From an uncultured Methanobacterium sp. (GTDB lineage: Archaea; Methanobacteriota; Methanobacteria; Methanobacteriales; Methanobacteriaceae), in contig NZ_OY762015.1 in the NCBI RefSeq assembly GCF_963665055.1, forward strand, positions 868,001-932,000: 64,000 bases of DNA. The letters are read 5' to 3'. Below the pieces are notes generated by a model. That model ran no database searches. It was not told where the DNA came from and saw nothing but the letters and a program-made list of their open reading frames with translations. The position numbers and the translations under genes are program-made. Shown piece by piece: positions 49,161-57,935 of the stretch (the first letter of the stretch is position 1; every line of letters begins with the position of its first letter).

Positions 49161-49559
49161 TTATTTGAGTTCTTCTATGGCTTTTTTAATTCTTTCCAAA
49201 AACTTTTCGGCATCGTGAAAGATTTCTTCAGCCTCTTCTTTTGTAGCCATATAATCCACATCATAGTCAGCCATTACCCTTTTAGTTTCAGCTTTAACCA
49301 GATATCTGGCATAATCTTCTTCAATAGTTCCATCCTTAACAAAATTAAGACCAAATTCAGATATAAGTCCAGAATGTGTTCGGGGGTGAATATTTCGAAG
49401 TTTTAAAAGAGCCATGGTGGCATGGTAAATGGAATAATAAGACTCACTTATTGAATCAGTAATACGGCGTTTTCTGAGTAAAATACGCGCAGTTTCTAAT
49501 TTCTCTTTAGATTTATGGAGATGTTTTTCCAGTTCTTTCAAATAGAACCACACCATCAT
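49161..49559 (-). CDS. HEPN-domain toxin
   Basis: The 132 residues fit a HEPN four-helix protein: ISESYYSIYHATMALLKLRN, then TKRVMADYDVDYMATKEEAE. HEPN proteins are often RNases silenced by an MNT nucleotidyltransferase. The gene start overlaps the end of the MNT gene by 47 bases, a typical layout for this toxin-antitoxin type. A compact RxxxxH motif is not obvious (the region reads RYLVKAETKRVMADYD). Confidence 0.8.
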   Translation of the reverse strand: MMVWFYLKELEKHLHKSKEKLETARILLRKRRITDSISESYYSIYHATMALLKLRNIHPRTHSGLISEFGLNFVKDGTIEEDYARYLVKAETKRVMADYDVDYMATKEEAEEIFHDAEKFLERIKKAIEELK

Positions 49560-49857
49560 TTAGTACATTGTTAATAAAAGAATAACCCTGCTCAACCAAT
49601 CTTTTAAATCGGGACTTCGGCATATCCTGTGCAGCAATGAATTTACCATATTGAAGCAGTAGTGGAATGGAAACATCTAAGAGTTCATCCAGGCTCACAT
49701 CACCTACAACCAAAATATCTATATCCGACTCCTCATTAGCCTCACCCCGAGCCGTAGATCCAAACAGAATGATGGTATCAATTTTCGCACCATGGCTTTC
49801 CAATACCTGGTTAGCAAACTCCAGTGCAATCTTCTCATATTCATCCTGAAATTTCAT
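49513..49857 (-). CDS. MNT nucleotidyltransferase antitoxin
   Basis: The 114 residues have the minimal nucleotidyltransferase motif FGSTARGEANEESDIDILVV with GS and DxD metal ligands. This family can neutralise HEPN toxins by adding AMP. It is the first gene of an overlapping pair with the HEPN gene. The ATG is preceded by GGGATA and a short A+T-rich leader. Confidence 0.85.
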   Translation of the reverse strand: MKFQDEYEKIALEFANQVLESHGAKIDTIILFGSTARGEANEESDIDILVVGDVSLDELLDVSIPLLLQYGKFIAAQDMPKSRFKRLVEQGYSFINNVLNDGVVLFERTGKTSP

Positions 49858-49994
49858 ATTATCATTTATATCCCTGAAGTTTATTAATATTTACATCATA
49901 TTTCCAGTGCCTTATCTTGAGAGTTACAAAATCTTCTAAAATGTTTTTAGCTAATTTGTCTCTTGCAATAATACAAAAAACATAAACTGGATGA

Positions 49995-50183
49995 TTAAAC
50001 CCATATCTTACTTATTTTATACTGAACATTCTTTTCCTGAAAAAGATCAAGCACTTCATCAACATGAGAAGCACCTATTAAGAAAGTTGCTCGTCTCATT
50101 TTTTCCCCATACTGTAGGTTGATTCCCTTTCCCTCATTAACATATTCTTTACCATCATGGACTGATTTAACCTTGTAAACCAT
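49995..50183 (-). CDS. Small hypothetical protein
   Basis: A 62-residue protein with alternating strand and helix (VYKVKSVHDGKEYVNEGKGI, then ATFLIGASHVDEVLDLFQEK). It follows GAGGAAG in front of the ATG. No family is recognised. It is inside the duplicated segment but has no counterpart in the first copy. Confidence 0.5.
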   Translation of the reverse strand: MVYKVKSVHDGKEYVNEGKGINLQYGEKMRRATFLIGASHVDEVLDLFQEKNVQYKISKIWV

Positions 50184-50319
50184 ATAACTTCCTCTTTACG
50201 AACATCTATCTTTGGCAGGAAGTTTGGTTATTATATCATAAAATTCTGTTACATAAAAACATAAATTTGATTTTGCGGCTATTTCTGTTAACATATATCA
50301 TAAAAAGTAAAGATGTTAC

Positions 50320-50563
50320 AATGCTATTGCCAGCTATATTCAACCGGACAGAGTATCTTCTCCACTAACTTTAACATAATTAAGGAAGTTAACGAAGGAG
50401 ATATAATCTTCAAGAAATTTTTAGAGGATATATGGGAATTTGAAGATTTTTAATGGGTAGGCAATTATTTAGGATTCAAAATCGTGAAAAAAATATCAAT
50501 GGAGTTTACGAGAATCATAACTCGAAATGATAAAATCTATTGGAAAAAATGGGTTGAATGAAT
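50320..50563 (+). pseudogene. 3' fragment of the NucS-like nuclease gene
   Basis: This stretch is a diverged copy of 42,226-42,485, the last 85 codons of the nuclease gene. Shared words at DNA level include CCAGCTATATTC, TCTTCTCCACT, TTCAAGAAATTTTTAGAGGA and AAATGGGTTGAATGAATAA. Stops and indels are present (for example TTTTTAATGGG). The 5' three quarters are absent. With the fragment at 40.9 kb it defines a two-gene duplication. Confidence 0.85.
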
Positions 50564-50609
50564 AAGGATTGTCTAATTGAAGCCAGACATTGGTTTAGTG
50601 GTGCATCAT

Positions 50610-51899
50610 TTATTTATTAAATTTTTTTAACATTTTAATGGCTTTTTTATTTTTTTTCCATGCCCTTTGAGCAAGATCAACATAGATGATTGCTTCATCT
50701 TCATCACCGGGACTGTAATAGGAGGGTAATACATTGGGGATTTTCTTCTTTCCAACTAAAAATGGAACAATGAATTCATTTTCCTCAACTGCTTCTTCAT
50801 ACAGTTTGTAAATAATGTCCTTGTCTTCGTTGTTTTTTATTGATAAGAAGAGCTTTGAAAAGAGCCAGTCTGCAGAGTACTCTTCATCATAAAAATCAAA
50901 TAATTCCTGGGCTTCATCCAGCCTGTCTAATTCAAGTAGTCTGCTCATAAGGATGTATCTTACTCCCTGATTATCATTGGGATTGAGTTCTAAAAGGTAC
51001 TGAAGTTGACTGACTGCCCTATCCTTTTGTCCAGCATCCCATAGTAACATGGACTGCTCCAATAGATGCATCATAAATGGTCGGGTTTCAAGCATACCCC
51101 AAAAATAACCCTTGTGTTCTTCAAAGTATTCCTCACCCTTGGTGCTGCGGAATAGATCTATGGCCCTCTGGTAGTCTTCAATGGTTTCCAGGGGATTATC
51201 TTCGTCAATTACATAATCTTCAAAAAACTCAATATCATCTTCCTCATCTGCAATAGGAACTAAATCATCCAAGACACTGGAAATAGCCTGTAAAGTATCA
51301 TCATCTTCCTCTGGGATAGGGCTGGTAAGTACCTTTATAAAGTTCTCTACTTCTTTTTCATCTGTATTCTCTTTCTTCTCTATGAAAGCTTCGACGAGCG
51401 TTTCTTTTATAATTTCCTTATCCAAACCAATTTGTTCTTCTAACAAATCTAAAAAGCTTTTTTCTTCAAACAACATAGATGTAGGTACGATAATTCCTTC
51501 TTCTGTCATTACAAAATTGTTAAAAGGATTGTTTCCAACCATTTTCTGTGTGGAAAACTCTTCATCGTAGTATTCCAACTTCAAGATGTCCCTTATGGTT
51601 TTTGCTTTACTTGAAACTGTGGATTTTTTGGTGTTGAAGTAATTACATATATCATCAGGAGTTAAATAGGGCTCGAAGGATTTGTCAAACAAAAAATTTA
51701 TCTGACCAATTGCATATACAACCGCACTGGCCCATATTTCAAGTCTTCCCCGTTTAAAAGGAACATCATGCTTTCTCCCTAACTTCTTAACTAAGTTGCA
51801 GCAAAGTTCAGTATATTCCTCATCGATATTATCACGAGTAAAATCTCCCACCATCATCAGTAACTGCTTTTCTTTAGTTTTAATCTCTTCATTAGTCAT
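50610..51899 (-). CDS. DUF6398-like and TPR-repeat protein
   Basis: The 429 residues have two parts. Residues about 1-115 fit a DUF6398-type domain (EIWASAVVYAIGQINFLFDK, then LTPDDICNYFNTKKSTVSSK), which includes an HTH-like helix pair. A long acidic linker follows (about 190-235), and the C-terminal half has TPR-like helices (FMMHLLEQSMLLWDAGQKDR, LLELNPNDNQGVRYILM, LLELDRLDEAQELFDFY). No enzyme motif is seen. It may be a regulatory or scaffold protein. A 31-base palindrome lies 75 bases upstream of its start. Confidence 0.7.
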   Translation of the reverse strand: MTNEEIKTKEKQLLMMVGDFTRDNIDEEYTELCCNLVKKLGRKHDVPFKRGRLEIWASAVVYAIGQINFLFDKSFEPYLTPDDICNYFNTKKSTVSSKAKTIRDILKLEYYDEEFSTQKMVGNNPFNNFVMTEEGIIVPTSMLFEEKSFLDLLEEQIGLDKEIIKETLVEAFIEKKENTDEKEVENFIKVLTSPIPEEDDDTLQAISSVLDDLVPIADEEDDIEFFEDYVIDEDNPLETIEDYQRAIDLFRSTKGEEYFEEHKGYFWGMLETRPFMMHLLEQSMLLWDAGQKDRAVSQLQYLLELNPNDNQGVRYILMSRLLELDRLDEAQELFDFYDEEYSADWLFSKLFLSIKNNEDKDIIYKLYEEAVEENEFIVPFLVGKKKIPNVLPSYYSPGDEDEAIIYVDLAQRAWKKNKKAIKMLKKFNK

Positions 51900-51974
51900 G
51901 ATATCCCCTCTGCTTATTTAATTAATCGACTTATCATATAAACATCTTTTAATCTGGGGGGCCCCATTAATATC

Positions 51975-52005
51975 TTCAAACAGTGACAAATTGTCACAGT
52001 TTGAA
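51975..52005. promoter_or_regulatory. 31-bp interrupted palindrome, possible operator
   Basis: The sequence reads TTCAAAC-A-GTGACAA-A-TTGTCAC-A-GTTTGAA: two nested 7-base arms on each side match perfectly, broken only by single A bases. It lies about 75 bases upstream of the TPR-protein start and 37 bases before a phage antirepressor-like remnant. A GGGGCCCC block precedes it at 51,958-51,965. Such symmetry suits a dimeric repressor site. The free energy of the hairpin would also allow a terminator. Confidence 0.65.
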
Positions 52006-52041
52006 AATGCCTGCTACTGATGGTAAAATGCGTTTAACTAA

Positions 52042-52188
52042 TTAGCATCTAGTAAAGAATTATTGAGATTAATTCAGTCAGTTCCATTTCCAAAAGCAGA
52101 ACCTTTCAAAAGATGGTTAGCTGAAGTAGGTAAAGAAAGACTTGATGAAATAGCTAATCTGAGAATTAACAATAGAAAGGACTGTTAA
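52042..52188 (+). pseudogene. BRO/DinD-like protein remnant
   Basis: The strand encodes KELLRLIQSVPFPKAEPFKR and WLAEVGKERLDEIANL, a segment typical of phage BRO-N antirepressor and DinD-like proteins, then a divergent end with a stop at 52186-52188. The DNA-binding N-terminus is missing: a stop lies at 52039-52041. This is a trace of a mobile element or defence gene that decayed. Confidence 0.7.
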
Positions 52189-52293
52189 AACATAAAGCTT
52201 CAGTAATTTTATATTGTCAAGTAATATATTATGGTTAGTAAAAGTGAAATTTTATTATCTAAAAAAACACATAATTTAAATAGAGGTGTTTTA

Positions 52294-52488
52294 ATGGATA
52301 TTTCGGATCTTGAAAGCAGATTAATAGAATTAGATAGAGAGCTACATTTCATATTGAAAGAGATCCGTAAAGCAAAATCACCCCAGGATAATGTTGTTAA
52401 AAAAAGCGCTGGTTCTTGGGGCTATAATGTGGATAGCGGTGATTTTGTAAGGAAATTAAGACGCTCTGAAAGGCTTGATAAATTATGA
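52294..52488 (+). CDS. Antitoxin of PIN-toxin pair
   Basis: A 64-residue helical protein: MDISDLESRLIELDRELHFI, then SWGYNVDSGDFVRKLRRSER. The C-terminal WG...DS..FV.KLR.S.R pattern is typical of antitoxin tails that insert into PIN toxins. GAGGTG precedes the ATG at 52294; an upstream ATG at 52231 is less likely. Its stop overlaps the toxin start by four bases (52485-52488). Confidence 0.75.
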   Translation: MDISDLESRLIELDRELHFILKEIRKAKSPQDNVVKKSAGSWGYNVDSGDFVRKLRRSERLDKL

Positions 52489-52900
52489 GATTTTTCATTG
52501 ACACTTCAATTTTTGTTGATGTACTCAGATCGGATATAGTAGAACCATCCAAAAATTTCCTCGAAAGTATTGAAAATAATAATAATGGTTTCTCTTCTGT
52601 CATTACTACAGCCGAACTTAGTGTAGGTGCCAATAGTCACCGCGCAAAGATTCTATTTCTAAAACTCTCGATATTTTATCTATTGTTCATCTGGTTGATG
52701 TTAATAGAGATATTGCTTTAGAAAGTGGGAGAATATATGCGGATTTAATTAAAAAAGGAAAAGAGATAGAATTGAATGACTGTATAATTGCAGCTAGCTC
52801 ACTATCAGTAGGGATTGAAAAAATCATAACCAGAAACAAAGAACATTTTAATCGTATTGATGGCATTGTTGCATTTGAACCGGAAGAAATTGGTTTTTAA
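52485..52900 (+). pseudogene. PIN-domain toxin (VapC-type), frameshifted
   Basis: The first frame gives MRFFIDTSIFVDVLRSDIVE and VITTAELSVGANSHRAK, holding the first Asp and the Glu of the PIN active site, then leaves the family pattern. From about 52,650 the next frame continues ISKTLDILSIVHLVDVNREI and ELNDCIIAASSLSVGIEKII with the third and fourth acidic residues, to TAA at 52898-52900. One base near 52,649-52,652 restores a full toxin of about 138 residues. PIN toxins cut tRNA or rRNA. A single indel next to an intact antitoxin may be natural inactivation or an assembly error. Confidence 0.85.
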
Positions 52901-52918
52901 ATCAATTGGAGATATTTC

Positions 52919-54254
52919 ATGAGCCCAAGTGTCCCTTCAAAACCATACATAATACCCAATATTCAGGATATTAACAATTTACTGGAGTACCTACCCTACT
53001 TCCAGGACCAGAATAACCAGTTCCACCAGGTGATTGGTAAACCTCCCCAGCTTCCCTACTCTGACTATTCAAAAACTGTTGATAAGTTCTATCATGATCT
53101 ATACCAACGGAACATGATAATGGATTTTGATTGGACTCAGTTGATTGGTGAGGGAGAAAAATACATAAAATCAAGGGAATTACTGGATACCGCTGATATT
53201 ACCATAATCCCGAAGTTATTCACCATGATCATAAGGTCGGATAGATTCACCGAGGGTTTACTGGGTGACATGATTGATAATGGGTTTATCCTGGATCTTC
53301 TGGTGAGGTTAAAGGGTATCCGGAAGGAAATTGAAGACCGGTTCCATGGTGCTATACTTGGTTTGGCGGTGGGGGATTGTATGGGTGTTGCCCTGGAGTT
53401 TACTGATCCTGGTAGCTTCCAGCCAGTAAACGATATGGTGGGTGGGGGACCCTTCAATCTAGCACCGGGCATGTTGGACTGATGATACCTCCATGGCCCT
53501 TTGCCTGGCAGAAAGCCTGATCAAAAACAGTGATTTTGACCCGAAGGACCAGATGGAACGCTACCTTCGCTGGTACCATGATGGACACCTATCAGTTAAT
53601 GGTGAATGCTTTGACATTGGAAACACCACCCGTCAGGCCCTAATGGCATTTGAAGAAACTGGCCAAGCTTACTCCGGACCGGATCATGAGTACTCAGCAG
53701 GGAATGGTTCACTGATACGTCTGGCACCAGTACCCCTCTTCTACATGTCAAAACCCCTAATGGCACTGGAAATGTCAGCCCGGTCATCATGCCCCACCCA
53801 TAAACACTCCCTGGCTGTGGATGCCTGCCGCTACATGGGAGGATTAATACACGGGGCACTAATCGGCAAATCCAAGGAGGAACTCCTCACACCACGTTAC
53901 TCACCCGTACCAGGATACTGGGAAGAAAACCCCTTAGTAAGCAAGATCGACCAGGTGGCCTGTGGTTCCTTTAAATCTAAAGAACCACCGGAAATACGTG
54001 GGCGTGGTTTTGTGGTTAAATCCCTGGAAGCAGCCCTTTGGGCTTTCTATAAATCAGATACCTTTGAAGAAGGTTGTTTATTGGCGGTGAACCTGGGTGA
54101 AGATGCTGATACCACTGGTGCTATTTATGGTCAGCTGGCCGGGGCTTACTACGGGAAAAGTGGAATAGCCACAAAATGGATAAAAGGCCTTAAAAAACTG
54201 GATTTAATTGAATCAATAACCGATAGATTGTATCAAACAACAGGCAGATCATAA
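52919..54254 (+). pseudogene. DUF6508-ADP-ribosylglycohydrolase fusion, frameshifted
   Basis: Removes ADP-ribose from modified proteins or nucleic acids (DraG fold). The N-terminal 130 residues fit DUF6508 (DINNLLEYLPYFQ, RNMIMDFDWTQLI, IIPKLFTMIIRSDRFTEGLL). From about residue 142 the hydrolase begins: FHGAILGLAVGDCMGVALEF. The frame stops at 53,480-53,482. The next frame restarts exactly in the metal site, with WTDDTSMALCLAES across the joint, and later gives NTTRQALMAFEE and NLGEDADTTGAIYGQLAGAY. Removing one base near 53,471-53,475 gives a complete protein of about 445 residues. GGAG precedes the first ATG. Confidence 0.85.
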
Positions 54255-54256
54255 CA

Positions 54257-54541
54257 TTAATTGTAATCTTTATAAAAATCCATTTCATCAACAAGTGGTT
54301 TAATTAACTTTTTTACCTCAGATGATCGGTTTACATTGATATGAACATCCAAACCGTGTTTTGTTGGATAAGGAACAATTAATCCCCCTTTAATTAATGC
54401 TTTTACTCGTTTTTTAATGTCTTTACAACTGTATTGTGGAATACGTTTGCAAATATGAACTACAGGGGTGTGCTTTCTGCCATAATATCCTTTTCGATGT
54501 AATGAAAATAGAATCAATTTGGATAGATCATCATATGTCAT
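54257..54541 (-). CDS. Small winged-helix protein, module C
   Basis: The 94-residue protein matches the small family at 22.9 and 25.4 kb: DDLSKLILFSLHRKGYYGRK, CKDIKKRVKALIKGGLIVPY and the TKHGLDVHIN wing. Its start side faces an HTH gene as in modules A and B, but an insertion sequence now separates them by 1243 bases. Its own promoter is probably altered by the insertion, 40 bases before its ATG. Confidence 0.65.
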   Translation of the reverse strand: MTYDDLSKLILFSLHRKGYYGRKHTPVVHICKRIPQYSCKDIKKRVKALIKGGLIVPYPTKHGLDVHINVNRSSEVKKLIKPLVDEMDFYKDYN

Positions 54542-54590
54542 TAATTAATATTTAGTAATAACAATATAAAAGTGTACTCGATATATTTAT

Positions 54591-55833
54591 AGGGTGTTAG
54601 GTTTTTACATTTCAGCGAGTTGCTGTAGTTGCTTTTTATCTGGTTTTAGTTTGGATACTATTAGGGCTGCTAAAAGTACACTTAGATATGTTGTTTTTGC
54701 TGCTGATTTGTATGTGTAGGAGGGTATTTGTTCATAACCCACTCCATTTTTGAAGAATTTGTTAAAGTCTTCGATTTTGCTTCGTATTGACTTTAAATCG
54801 TCCCATTTATCGTATAATTTACTTAGTTTATTGACTAATTGTTTGCATAATTTTTTTAATGAGTTTTTTGCCTTGAATAACTCTAATGGATAGTTAAATT
54901 GGCTGAAAACTTTGTCTTTTCGAGTATTTTTCTTTGGACGGATTAACGGGACGATTTTATAATCCATTAAACCGATCCTATAGTTTTTAAAGCTGAAATA
55001 TCCTTTATCGGCAAGTATTAAGTCTCCTTTTTTTAGTATCCTTCTTCTTTTTAGGTCTGCAAGGATTTCAAGATAAATTTTACTGTCATGAACTGCTCCG
55101 CGGTGGAATAGCATTGTTAATGGTTGGCAGGTATCGTAATCCAGAGCTATAGTTAATTTGCCTCCAATGAATTTGCCTTTTGAACTAGAAAAGCCAATTT
55201 CATAGCCATTTTCTTCTAAAATTCTATCATCATAAAACTTTTTGTCAAGATTGATATTAAAACGGATATCAGTTGAATCAATGATTATCTTCCTATTTCC
55301 CCTTGTATTCTTTTTAAATTCTTTATTTGATCTTTTTAAAACAAATTCAAGCACTTGTAACTCATTAAAACGTGAAAAAACCTCGGAAAGCTCTAGATAA
55401 TTTAAAGTTGATCTAAATCTGAATGCTTTTCTCAATTTTTCACTGTTATTTAGCTCATTAACAACATATTTAATATCAATTCCATAGAACATGGCAATTA
55501 ATCTAATTTTTATTGCATCCAACACCTTATTCATAGGTTTCATGCCATTTCGACTCAATTCCAGCTGTGTTTCTCTACAGTCAATATCTATAAATATTAT
55601 GTCTAACAACTTACATTTAGGGTTTTTTATATCGTGAACTAATGGCATTTTCATTTATATCACCAAACATAATATGTAAAAGCCATTATTTATGTTTTGC
55701 GATATATTAACCCTTTAAAATTAATATAATTAAATTTTAAAAAGTACTTTTAAAAAACAAACTACAAAGCACAGAAAAATAAACAAAACAACCAGTTAAA
55801 TTGCCTAAATTTTCACATTAAATCTAACACCCT
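54591..55833 (-). mobile_element. Insertion sequence, IS4-like, complete with target duplication
   Basis: The element is 1243 bases with terminal inverted repeats AGGGTGTTAG (54591-54600) and CTAACACCCT (55824-55833), with weaker pairing further in. It is flanked by a perfect 10-base direct repeat ATATATTTAT at 54581-54590 and 55834-55843, the target-site duplication. One transposase gene fills it. The intact ends and duplication mean a recent insertion. It landed in the promoter region between the divergent winged-helix and HTH genes of module C. Confidence 0.95.
54605..55654 (-). CDS. IS4-like DDE transposase
   Basis: The 349-residue protein has the DDE catalytic pattern: first Asp in IIIDSTDIRFN, second in LILADKGYFSFKNYR, and the Glu in a R-x3-E-x6-K signature (RSKIEDFNKFFK), the mark of the IS4 group. 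The length is typical. It starts at ATG 55654, within the left-to-right span of the element, and ends five bases inside the inverted repeat zone at 54605. No frameshift is present, so the enzyme should be active. Confidence 0.9.
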   Translation of the reverse strand: MKMPLVHDIKNPKCKLLDIIFIDIDCRETQLELSRNGMKPMNKVLDAIKIRLIAMFYGIDIKYVVNELNNSEKLRKAFRFRSTLNYLELSEVFSRFNELQVLEFVLKRSNKEFKKNTRGNRKIIIDSTDIRFNINLDKKFYDDRILEENGYEIGFSSSKGKFIGGKLTIALDYDTCQPLTMLFHRGAVHDSKIYLEILADLKRRRILKKGDLILADKGYFSFKNYRIGLMDYKIVPLIRPKKNTRKDKVFSQFNYPLELFKAKNSLKKLCKQLVNKLSKLYDKWDDLKSIRSKIEDFNKFFKNGVGYEQIPSYTYKSAAKTTYLSVLLAALIVSKLKPDKKQLQQLAEM

Positions 55834-55883
55834 ATATATTTATTTACATCAGTGTATAATATATTTACAAGGAGCTACGTTTT

Positions 55884-56300
55884 ATGTTGACTAAAATTTT
55901 TGGTGAATGTTCACAGGTAAAATTAATCGATTTTTTAGTAGCACATCCCTGGTCCGAATTTTCTAAAACAGAGCTTGCTGAAGGAGCTCAAATCGCCAGG
56001 CCCACTGTTTATAAACTATTAGATAAATTATTAAGTGAAAAAATAATCATTAAAACAAAGAAAGTAGGTAACATTCAATTATACCAGACCAATAGAAATT
56101 CTCCTGTAATTAAACATATTAGTTCCTTACAGGAATTATTGGCAAACATGGAAATTGAAAATCAAAAAAAATCATTTAAAGAAGAACCCGTAGAATTATC
56201 TGATGAAAAACTTGATGAAATGTTGGGATTGGACCATCAAACAGAATCAATCAAGGATCCTCGCGAAGTTGAGATCCCAGGTCAAAAAGTGAAAGAATAA
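55884..56300 (+). CDS. HTH transcriptional regulator, module C
   Basis: The 138-residue protein begins MLTKIFGECSQVKLIDFLVA, continues HPWSEFSKTELAEGAQIARP and has the wing IIKTKKVGNIQLYQTN. It is the close relative of module B (HPWSEY, same spacing). ACAAGGAGC precedes the ATG. The C-terminal tail is longer and charged. The IS upstream now supplies part of its 5' region: only about 40 bases separate the target duplication from the start. Confidence 0.75.
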   Translation: MLTKIFGECSQVKLIDFLVAHPWSEFSKTELAEGAQIARPTVYKLLDKLLSEKIIIKTKKVGNIQLYQTNRNSPVIKHISSLQELLANMEIENQKKSFKEEPVELSDEKLDEMLGLDHQTESIKDPREVEIPGQKVKE

Positions 56301-56316
56301 AATAATCCAACAAAAT

Positions 56317-56958
56317 TTAAGAAAACAAAACCTGCCGGTCATCATCAGGTCCTATGATCTCCATATCTATCTCCCCTTTTGATTCTTCTTTCATCCGGTT
56401 TAAAAAGTTGATAATCTTTTGGTATCTTTCGGAGTTCATTCCCTCTTTCCTGATGAAAACTAAAAATATCTTCTTTCTAACTTCTTCTGCTTCTTTAAGC
56501 TTGAAAAGACAAAATTCAATATTTTCACGCTGACATTGCCCGGTTATATATTTAAATTCAATGGCAATATCCACGTATTTCCTGCCTTCCTGGTCTAGGT
56601 TAGTGTCCACGTTTTTACTGGACAATCGTTCAAACCGATCACTTAAACCTTTAAATTCCAAGTAAAATTCTTCATCCAAAATGGCAAAGTCATAATGACC
56701 CCTCCGGGAACTTTTAGGAACATTTTCACCCCTGGGGGGAAATGAATGCTTTCCACTGATATATTCATTAGAATCTTCCTTATCCACAAAAAAGCGTCTT
56801 CTAGTTGGATATTCTGGTCGTGCCAGGTTCCCTAACTGGGATAACTTACAGAAAAATACATGATGTAAGTCATGTTCATTGAAAAAACAATCTCTGTTCC
56901 TTTTAAAATCTTCTTTCAATTTGTCAGTTGCATTTTGAACTATTTCCTCTGAGTTCAA
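56317..56958 (-). CDS. Hypothetical protein, possible PD-(D/E)XK fold
   Basis: A 213-residue protein. The segment RRGHYDFAILDEEFYLEFKG, followed by YVDIAIEFKYITG, gives an Asp and two E-x-K-like strands, which suggests a nuclease-like fold. There is no close family match, and the early HDLHHVFFCKL segment is not recognised. It is convergent with the module C HTH gene. Function not assigned. Confidence 0.5.
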   Translation of the reverse strand: MNSEEIVQNATDKLKEDFKRNRDCFFNEHDLHHVFFCKLSQLGNLARPEYPTRRRFFVDKEDSNEYISGKHSFPPRGENVPKSSRRGHYDFAILDEEFYLEFKGLSDRFERLSSKNVDTNLDQEGRKYVDIAIEFKYITGQCQRENIEFCLFKLKEAEEVRKKIFLVFIRKEGMNSERYQKIINFLNRMKEESKGEIDMEIIGPDDDRQVLFS

Positions 56959-57161
56959 ACTCTCACCCCCACATTAAAATAATGATTTACACAATTTAAA
57001 TAATTATCAACTGAACTGTTAAAAAGATAAAAGATTATGAAATTGATTGTATGAAACTTTTTGCAAAGAATTTTGCTTAGTGAAATTAAAAGAGCAGACC
57101 AAGAAAAAAATAAAGATCATAATGACCTAAAGATCATAATGACCACTTTTAAATGCAGTCA

Positions 57162-57935
57162 TTATCTGATTCTTTTCCCTATATAAAACACATAACCATA
57201 ATATTCTTTGTATTTATGATATAATTCTGCCTCATATTGCTGATAGGCTATGAATTCTTCAGCGGACTTATTGCCCTTATACTTTTCCAGGAACGATTCC
57301 TGCATCTGGGGATTTTGAACCTCATAATAATCGATCCAACAATCTTCAGGGACAACAAAGGTAGCAATAGGAAGATAACCTGCTTTTTCCATTTGAGCAA
57401 CCTTGTTAGATATAGTATCCATTTCAGGATAGGCTCCCTGCCAAAAGTCCTGAATTTCGGAGGGTCGCTCCTGGGTAAACCAGGTATTTTCTGTAACTGC
57501 GATGTATCCTCCTTTTTTAAGAAATTTCCTCCACTCGCTTAATCCACGTTCAAATCCAATGTTATAAATTGCACCTTCTGACCAGATCAAGTCCAATTCT
57601 TCTTCCTGAAACGGAAGATTTTCCATATTGCCAACGATACCTTTCACTCTGTCCTGAAGATTTAGTTTTTGGGCGTTCTGGTTAAATTGTCTGATGAAAT
57701 CAGAAAATAAATCAATACCGGTAATTTGGCTGGTTGTGTTTTGCGCCAGCACCATTGTTTGGCCGCCGGTTCCGCAACCAATATCGGCAATTTTGGATTT
57801 AGCGGTAAGACCATCTATAAAACTCAAAGCTTTGAGGGTTATTTCGGGGCTTCCTGGTCCTTGCCGTGGGGTATTTGAAAAATAATCAAAAATAATATTC
57901 AAATCAAATTCGTGAATCGTTTGTTCGTTACTCAT
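57162..57935 (-). CDS. Class I SAM-dependent methyltransferase
   Basis: The 257 residues show a small-molecule methyltransferase of the UbiE/SmtA-like type: motif I IADIGCGTGGQTMVLA, GIDLFSDFI, and LPFQEEELDLIWSEGAIYNI. The C-terminus has an aromatic, acidic cap (YKEYYGYVFYIGKRIR). No DNA-methylase NPPY or PC motif is seen, so it is not a restriction-modification methylase. GGGGA precedes the ATG. Stand-alone gene. Confidence 0.9.
   Translation of the reverse strand: MSNEQTIHEFDLNIIFDYFSNTPRQGPGSPEITLKALSFIDGLTAKSKIADIGCGTGGQTMVLAQNTTSQITGIDLFSDFIRQFNQNAQKLNLQDRVKGIVGNMENLPFQEEELDLIWSEGAIYNIGFERGLSEWRKFLKKGGYIAVTENTWFTQERPSEIQDFWQGAYPEMDTISNKVAQMEKAGYLPIATFVVPEDCWIDYYEVQNPQMQESFLEKYKGNKSAEEFIAYQQYEAELYHKYKEYYGYVFYIGKRIR

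Noticed and set aside
57162..57935. Methyltransferase as the missing DISARM modification enzyme
   Set aside because: It is a small-molecule type enzyme without DNA-methylase motifs, lies 18 kb away and is not linked to the operon.
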